This document shows positions 59,330-64,000 of a stretch of 64,000 bases of DNA, piece by piece; positions within the stretch are counted from its first letter, which is position 1; each line of letters begins with the position of its first letter. The translations under genes were made by a program, and so were the position numbers. The stretch lies in the NCBI GenBank assembly GCA_020637595.1, contig JACKKE010000004.1, positions 236,279 through 300,278 of the forward strand. Direction: 5' to 3'. The stretch is from Rhodobacter sp. (GTDB lineage: Bacteria; Pseudomonadota; Alphaproteobacteria; Rhodobacterales; Rhodobacteraceae). Under the pieces are notes generated by a model, which had not been told where the DNA came from, made no database searches, and worked only from the letters and a program-made list of their open reading frames with translations.

Positions 59330-60522
59330 GGCGCGCCCTCCCCGATCAGGATCGCGGCCGAAACGCCGCCCTCGGGCTCGGTCCCCGACCGTGTGATCCG
59401 CGCAGCGATTCCGGCCTCGCCCAGCGCCGTCATCACCGCATCGAGCGCGCGGAAATCGTCGACCCGCACCTCCACCGTCACCCCCTGATCCGCGGCCGAG
59501 ATTGTCGCCCCCTGCACCTGCGCCTCGAACCCGGCCAGAACCGGCGCAGCAACCCGCAGCCGGTCGAGCGGCCCCAGCGCCGCGGGCGCCGGATCCAGCA
59601 CCGCGCGCCGCCGCTCGATCTCGCGCGCGATCTGCACCCGCAGATCGACGATCGGCCCGGTCGGCAGGATATCGCGCCGGGCCGCGGCAAGGGTCTGGGC
59701 GTCGATGGCGGCGGCGGCCTGCAGGTCGTGGCGCGCACCCAGCGCGACCGCCCCACCCCAGCCCAGCGCCCCCAGAACCACCAGCGCCAGCGGCAGCGCG
59801 ACCCGCCGCAGCCGGCGTTCAAAGACCGCAGCATCGGCGCGCGGGTCGCGGGCCAGATCCAGCGTCAGTTCGCCATGCGCAAAGGCGGCAACCGTCAGCC
59901 CCTCGGGCAGCGGCGCGCCGTCGCGCAGAACCGTCAGCCCCTCCAGCGGGCCCGCGAGCCCCGCCATGTCGCCGGTGACCAGCACCGCCCGTGGCAGCGC
60001 ATTGGCCGCCCGCGCCTGCGCCACGGCGGCGGCCAGCATCGTCGCGCCCAGCTCGACCTCGGCCGAGAACCCGTCGCCCGGCCCCATCCGAACCTGCAGC
60101 CCCTCGGCATCCGCCACCACGGTCCAGACCCCGGACCCGGTCGGAAGCGCCAGATAATCCGGCAGCAGCGCCCGGCAGCGCGATGCGGCAGCGCCCAGCG
60201 CCGCACGCCAACGCAGCACCGCGCCGCGGTCGGCCACAAGAACCCGCGCCCAGCCTTCGGCCCCGCCCAGACGCGCCGCGCGGATGTCGAGCGCCGAGGC
60301 CGGCAGGCCCAGCCGGTCGAGCACCTGCCGCCGCGCCACGTCTTCGCGCGCAGGGCCCTTCAGCGAGGCCGGCAGGGTCACCGCCAGCAACGGCGCATCG
60401 CCCCCCGACACCAACGCCACGAACGGCCCCGCGGGTGGCGCCCCCTCGCCCAGCCGCCAGACCGCCGGCGCGGATTTGCGCCGGTGACGGGTCGCCGGAT
60501 CGGAAGGAGATTTCGTCATCAT
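59326..60522 (-). CDS. gspL: Type II secretion system protein GspL
   Basis: A 398-residue protein with an N-terminal cytoplasmic actin-like domain (residues about 20-225; LPDYLALPTGSGVWTVVADA), one membrane span near 245-262 (ALPLALVVLGALGWGGAVALG) and a periplasmic ferredoxin-like C-terminal domain. It anchors GspE to the membrane. It overlaps gspK and gspM by four bases each. Confidence 0.88.
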   Translation of the reverse strand: MMTKSPSDPATRHRRKSAPAVWRLGEGAPPAGPFVALVSGGDAPLLAVTLPASLKGPAREDVARRQVLDRLGLPASALDIRAARLGGAEGWARVLVADRGAVLRWRAALGAAASRCRALLPDYLALPTGSGVWTVVADAEGLQVRMGPGDGFSAEVELGATMLAAAVAQARAANALPRAVLVTGDMAGLAGPLEGLTVLRDGAPLPEGLTVAAFAHGELTLDLARDPRADAAVFERRLRRVALPLALVVLGALGWGGAVALGARHDLQAAAAIDAQTLAAARRDILPTGPIVDLRVQIAREIERRRAVLDPAPAALGPLDRLRVAAPVLAGFEAQVQGATISAADQGVTVEVRVDDFRALDAVMTALGEAGIAARITRSGTEPEGGVSAAILIGEGAP

Positions 60523-61424
60523 TCAGGCTCAGGGATCGACAGGACAACGACGCTGCGCCCCTGCGCGTCGTCGTCACGGTTCACGACAACTGACCGCCGC
60601 AGCACCACCGTGTCAAGGCGCGCGGTCAGCGTCACCAGGAAGTTGGTCGAGCGGACCGCCAGGCCCAGCCCGTCGAGCCTTTGCGCAACAGGCGGCGGCA
60701 GGCGTTCGTCGGCCCAGGCCTGAAAGTCCTCGACCGTGTCAAAGGGCGCGTCCGCCAGCCGGCGCTCGATCAACCGCAACGAGCCGCTGTCGACCCCTTC
60801 AAGAAGCGCGCGCAGCACTTCGGGGTGCAGCGTGTTCAGATTGCCCTCGGCCTCGATCGGCAAGGCCGAGAGGAACGGCAGCAGCGGCCTCAGGTCGTCA
60901 GCATTGTCACCGGCCAGCGGCAGGATCTGGCGCGGATCGGCCAGCGGCAGATAGGGCGGCGCATCGGGCGCGGTGGCGCGGGCGCGGTCGGTTTCGTCGG
61001 GGCCCAGCGCATCGGCGATCCGGCTCGCCAGACTGCGCGGGACGCCCTGATCCGCCGCCAGCCGCAGAAAGGCCGTGCGCATCGCACCGGTGCCGTCCTC
61101 GGTCAGCCAGGACAGGTTGAACCGGCCCTGCAGGTCGTCGACCGTCCATTCCAGCGTGCCCCGGTCGATCACCACGCCCTCGCGCGGCTGCGCCCAGCCC
61201 TGCCGGCGATGCACAGCCCCTTCGGCCGGCAACGCATCGAGGACCGCGCGCACCAGCGTCACCCCGCTGTCGAGATAGAGCGCCGCCTGGTCGGCCCCCG
61301 CCCGCAACTCCAGCCTCTGTCGCGCCTGCTCGGCGCGCAAGAGCAAGGCGGTGGCGACGGCGGCGATGGCCGCGACGATCACCAGCGCCTGGATCAGCGC
61401 CATGCCCCGGCTGCGCCCGCTCAT
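60519..61424 (-). CDS. gspK: Type II secretion system minor pseudopilin GspK
   Basis: A 301-residue large minor pseudopilin. The prepilin cleavage site is MSGRSRG|MALIQALVIVAA, where Glu at position +5 is absent (Q instead), a known property of GspK. The inserted alpha domain is present (NLSWLTEDGTG, LPFLSALPIEAEGNLNTLHP). It caps the pseudopilus with GspI and GspJ. It overlaps gspJ by ATGA. Confidence 0.9.
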   Translation of the reverse strand: MSGRSRGMALIQALVIVAAIAAVATALLLRAEQARQRLELRAGADQAALYLDSGVTLVRAVLDALPAEGAVHRRQGWAQPREGVVIDRGTLEWTVDDLQGRFNLSWLTEDGTGAMRTAFLRLAADQGVPRSLASRIADALGPDETDRARATAPDAPPYLPLADPRQILPLAGDNADDLRPLLPFLSALPIEAEGNLNTLHPEVLRALLEGVDSGSLRLIERRLADAPFDTVEDFQAWADERLPPPVAQRLDGLGLAVRSTNFLVTLTARLDTVVLRRSVVVNRDDDAQGRSVVVLSIPEPE

Positions 61425-61966
61425 CGCGCCACCACCAGCCGCAGGGAACCCAACCGGGTCTGGTCCAGCACCAGTTCGAACCCCGGCGGCAGGGTCAAGG
61501 GATCGGCCTCGCCCGGCATCTCGCCACCGCGCGCGGTCAAGCTCAGGGCGCTGACCCCCTCCAGAACCGTCACTGCACGCCCCGGGTCACCCGCGCCCTG
61601 TGGATCGGGCCAGACCTGCCGCGTCAACACACCCGAGGCCGAGAGCCGCCAGGCCACCCGGCCAAACGTGCCCTGGGGGCCGATACCCGCGCGCACCAGC
61701 GTGAACCCCTGCGGTCCCGCCTCGATCACCGGTGTCGGCTCGCCGTCCTCTTCGCCCAGCGGAACCGGCACCACGGCCTCCAGATCGTGCCTGAGAAGCG
61801 CCAGAGCACGGACCATCCCGGCCGCGTCATCGTCGGACCGGGTCAGGACATCGCGCTGGAACAAGGCCCCGGACAAGGCCTGCACCGCCATGATCGACAC
61901 CACCGCCAGGATCGCCATCCCGGCCAGCAATTCGATCAGGGTGAACCCGCGGTCGCGGCGCGTCAT
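61421..61966 (-). CDS. gspJ: Type II secretion system minor pseudopilin GspJ
   Basis: A 181-residue pseudopilin with cleavage site RRDRG|FTLIELLAGMAILAVV, the Glu at +5 kept. The rest fits GspJ (MVRALALLRHDLEAVVPVPL). It overlaps gspI and gspK by four bases. Confidence 0.9.
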   Translation of the reverse strand: MTRRDRGFTLIELLAGMAILAVVSIMAVQALSGALFQRDVLTRSDDDAAGMVRALALLRHDLEAVVPVPLGEEDGEPTPVIEAGPQGFTLVRAGIGPQGTFGRVAWRLSASGVLTRQVWPDPQGAGDPGRAVTVLEGVSALSLTARGGEMPGEADPLTLPPGFELVLDQTRLGSLRLVVAR

Positions 61967-62322
61967 GGCAGGGCTCCGGGAACATAGACCACCATCCGCG
62001 CACCCGGGCTGTCCGGGGCGGTGACGCGGATCTCGGCCTCGATCAGCCCGCCGGCGGTGCTGCGTTCGGCGACCTCGACGCGCCAGTCGGTGCGGCCCAT
62101 GCGCACCTGCGCCGGAAGGGACCGCCCCGCCGACATCCCCGACAGCCGCAACTCGGCGGCGCGGTTCAGGGCGACCTCGGCGGCCAGAGCGCGCGGCAGC
62201 TGCCCGCCGATCCCGCGCTGCGCGGCGTCAAAGCTGCGATAGGCCGCCATCGTGCCGATCGACAGGATCGCCACCGCCACCAGGAGTTCGATCAGGGTGA
62301 ACCCGTGCGACGTCACTCGCAT
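61963..62322 (-). CDS. gspI: Type II secretion system minor pseudopilin GspI
   Basis: A 119-residue pseudopilin: MRVTSHG|FTLIELLVAVAILSIG, then AAYRSFDAAQRGIGG and a short beta part (RMGRTDWRVEVAERS). ATG 62322 lies inside the end of gspH (10-base overlap). The frame reads open to 62538 but without family match. Confidence 0.9.
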   Translation of the reverse strand: MRVTSHGFTLIELLVAVAILSIGTMAAYRSFDAAQRGIGGQLPRALAAEVALNRAAELRLSGMSAGRSLPAQVRMGRTDWRVEVAERSTAGGLIEAEIRVTAPDSPGARMVVYVPGALP

Positions 62323-62825
62323 GCCAGCGCCCCCCACCCGTCGGTGTCGCAGGTCACCCGGCCCGTGCCGCCGTTCAAGGCCACCGAAAACCGGATGCCG
62401 CCGCCATCCGCGCCGAACAGGATCGGCGGGGTGACATCGGCCGCAGGCGCAACCAGCGCCGGCAGGAACGGACGCCCGGCGATGGTCCAGCTGACCGAAA
62501 TCCCCCGGAGGCTGGCCGCGCGGCCTTCTGGGGTCCACCCCCCCTCGCCGTCACGGCGCACGATCTGCCAGCCATCCTGCCGCGGCCAGAGCCCGCGCAT
62601 CGACCGCCCCAACAGCGCCGCGTCCCGCGCGCCCGTTACCGCCCCGGCCAGCGCCTGGCCCTGCGCCTGCACGGTGTTCGCGGTCCGACCGAACAGGCCG
62701 CCCGCGCTCAGACCCGCGCCCAGCGCCAGAATGGAGATGATGGTGACGACAACCAGCAGCTCGACCAGGGTGAACCCGGCCGAGCCCCCCGGCCTATTCG
62801 CCCTGCCAGTTGGTGATATCGGCAT
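62313..62825 (-). CDS. gspH: Type II secretion system minor pseudopilin GspH
   Basis: A 170-residue pseudopilin with a 17-residue leader and cleavage site GGSAG|FTLVELLVVVTIISIL, then GRTANTVQAQGQALAGAVTG. ATG 62825 starts inside gspG (32-base overlap), which is unusually long for this operon; no later start codon precedes the cleavage site, so I keep it. Confidence 0.87.
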   Translation of the reverse strand: MPISPTGRANRPGGSAGFTLVELLVVVTIISILALGAGLSAGGLFGRTANTVQAQGQALAGAVTGARDAALLGRSMRGLWPRQDGWQIVRRDGEGGWTPEGRAASLRGISVSWTIAGRPFLPALVAPAADVTPPILFGADGGGIRFSVALNGGTGRVTCDTDGWGALACE

Positions 62826-63219
62826 CCGTGCCCGTTCCCCCCGCGCGCCCGTCGGCACCCTGGCTGAGAATGTCGAACGGCCCGTGCACGCCCGGCTGGA
62901 GGTAGAGATAGGCGTTGCCCCAGGGATCGGCCGGCACCCGGTCCATGTAGCCGCCACTGGTCCAGTTCGCCGGCACTGGCGACGAGGTCGGGCGCGTGAC
63001 CAGCGCCTCCAGCCCCTGCTCGGTCGTCGGATAGGAACCGTTGTCCAGCCGGTAGAGGTTCAGCGCCGAGGCGAGCGCGGCGATATCGGCCTGCGCACGG
63101 GCGGCGCGCGCCTGATCCGGGCGGTCGATGACCCGCGGCACGATGACCACGGCCAAGAGGGCCAGAATCACCACGACCACCATCACCTCGATCAGCGTCA
63201 GACCCGCGTCGCGACGCAT
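62794..63219 (-). CDS. gspG: Type II secretion system major pseudopilin GspG
   Basis: A 141-residue major pseudopilin. MRRDAG|LTLIEVMVVVVILALL has leucine, not the common phenylalanine, at +1 and keeps Glu at +5. The GspG signature YRLDNGSYPTTEQGLEALV and DPWGNAYLYLQPG with a calcium-loop region (ADGRAGGTGTDADITNW) are clear. AAGGTGG precedes ATG 63219; the frame to 63273 is possible but lacks a better site. First of the minus-strand gspGHIJKLMN operon. Confidence 0.94.
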   Translation of the reverse strand: MRRDAGLTLIEVMVVVVILALLAVVIVPRVIDRPDQARAARAQADIAALASALNLYRLDNGSYPTTEQGLEALVTRPTSSPVPANWTSGGYMDRVPADPWGNAYLYLQPGVHGPFDILSQGADGRAGGTGTDADITNWQGE

Positions 63220-63363
63220 CCGTCCACCTTTCACGCGCGCCGGCGCTCTGCTAGCACTCTGGTTCATGCACACCCCCTGCCTGACTGCCCTGACCGGCGT
63301 TTCCGGTTGCCGACAGACTATCCCCGCGCCCGCCGCCGCACAACCGCCAGGCGGGGGCGGGTG

Positions 63364-64000
63364 ATGGCTGCTCTCGCATTTCTGTTCTTGCTGGCGGGCG
63401 CGGCCGCGGGATCATTCATGGCGCTGGTCGCAGAACGCCTGCTGCGGGGCGAGCCGATCGCGCTGACGCGGTCGCGCTGCCGGTCTTGCGGCACGGTGCT
63501 GCGCGCCCGCGACCTGGTGCCGCTGCTGTCCTGGCCGCTGCTGCGCGGGCGCTGCGCCAACTGCGGTGCGCGAATCCCGGCGATCCTCTGGCAGGCCGAG
63601 ATCGCCGGCGCGGCGATGGGCGTCGCGGCGGCACTGGCGGCACCGGACCCGGCGCGGGCATTGCTTCTGGCCTGCTGGATGTGGGCGCTGCTGGGGCTGG
63701 CGCTGGCCGACCTGCGCCGGTTTCGCCTGCCCGACCCGCTGGTCGCCGCCGCTGCGCTGCTGGGGCTGGCGCTGGTGCTGGCGGGCGATGGCACGGGCTG
63801 GCCACCGCTGGATCAGCGGCTGACCGGGGCGGCGATCGGCGCGCTGGCGGGCGGCGGCGCCTTCTGGGCGATCCGGCTGGCCTATCGCTGGCGCGCCGGG
63901 CGCGACGGGATGGGACTGGGCGACGTCAAGCTGGCGGCGGCGCTGGGGCTGGCGCTGGGGGTCGAACGGCTGCCGATGGTGGTGCTGGTCGCCGCCACCG
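63364..64000 (+). CDS. gspO: Prepilin peptidase GspO, 3' end outside the window
   Basis: The first 212 residues of the membrane aspartyl protease that cleaves and methylates pseudopilins. An N-terminal span with GSFMALVAERLLRGEP is followed by the zinc-type loop with CRSCGTVL and CANCGARIP. The two catalytic aspartates are visible in LADLRRFRLPDPL and GLGDVKLAAALG. It is divergent from gspG and continues past base 64000. ATG 63364 follows GTG 63361, which is an alternative. Confidence 0.93.
   Translation, partial: MAALAFLFLLAGAAAGSFMALVAERLLRGEPIALTRSRCRSCGTVLRARDLVPLLSWPLLRGRCANCGARIPAILWQAEIAGAAMGVAAALAAPDPARALLLACWMWALLGLALADLRRFRLPDPLVAAAALLGLALVLAGDGTGWPPLDQRLTGAAIGALAGGGAFWAIRLAYRWRAGRDGMGLGDVKLAAALGLALGVERLPMVVLVAAT

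Overview
The window is high-GC DNA (rough impression: mid-60s percent) with the gene content of a Rhodobacterales-type alphaproteobacterium. The evidence is many TRAP transporters, an fdsGBA-type NAD-linked formate dehydrogenase, a fused indolepyruvate:ferredoxin oxidoreductase, and dense operons in which genes overlap by ATGA or GTGA. No rRNA, tRNA, prophage or transposase was seen.

Bases 1-9,000 hold the end of a flavoprotein gene, an MBL-fold hydrolase and two tandem IclR regulators, then a minus-strand transport and catabolism operon (TRAP binding protein, DctQ, DctM, Old Yellow Enzyme-type reductase, double EthD protein). Bases 9,000-17,200 hold a secreted seven-blade RCC1-like protein, a second TRAP system with a cytoplasmic sulfatase, a type I-E-like CRISPR array of nine repeats with no cas genes in the window, and an MltB-type lytic transglycosylase.

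Bases 17,300-26,040 look like one catabolic module around a GntR/FCD regulator. DctQM sits with an alpha/beta hydrolase and a VOC enzyme on the minus strand. An isocitrate-lyase-family enzyme, the regulator, the missing TRAP binding protein, an FAD monooxygenase and a 62-residue protein sit on the plus strand. Copies of a TGGATAC-type half-site lie at three promoters. Bases 26,098-33,140 hold a livKHMGF-type ABC transporter with an aldehyde dehydrogenase, divergent from an AraC regulator; a perfect palindrome lies between them. A fused indolepyruvate:ferredoxin oxidoreductase and an ABC-2 exporter follow.

Bases 39,900-52,300 form a molybdenum and formate region: a LysR regulator, fdsG-fdsB-(31-aa ORF)-fdsA-fdhD-fdsD, and modABC with a one-domain ModE and two Mo-box-like sites. 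The mod genes are bracketed by two gene pairs encoding four related secreted proteins that I do not recognise. Each has a GGG motif and two cysteines, and the arrangement looks like a duplicated two-gene unit. This family is my best candidate for something undescribed. Bases 52,371-64,000 hold a type II secretion system: gspCDEF converge on gspGHIJKLMN, and gspO runs off the window end. A TPR lipoprotein lies beside gspC.
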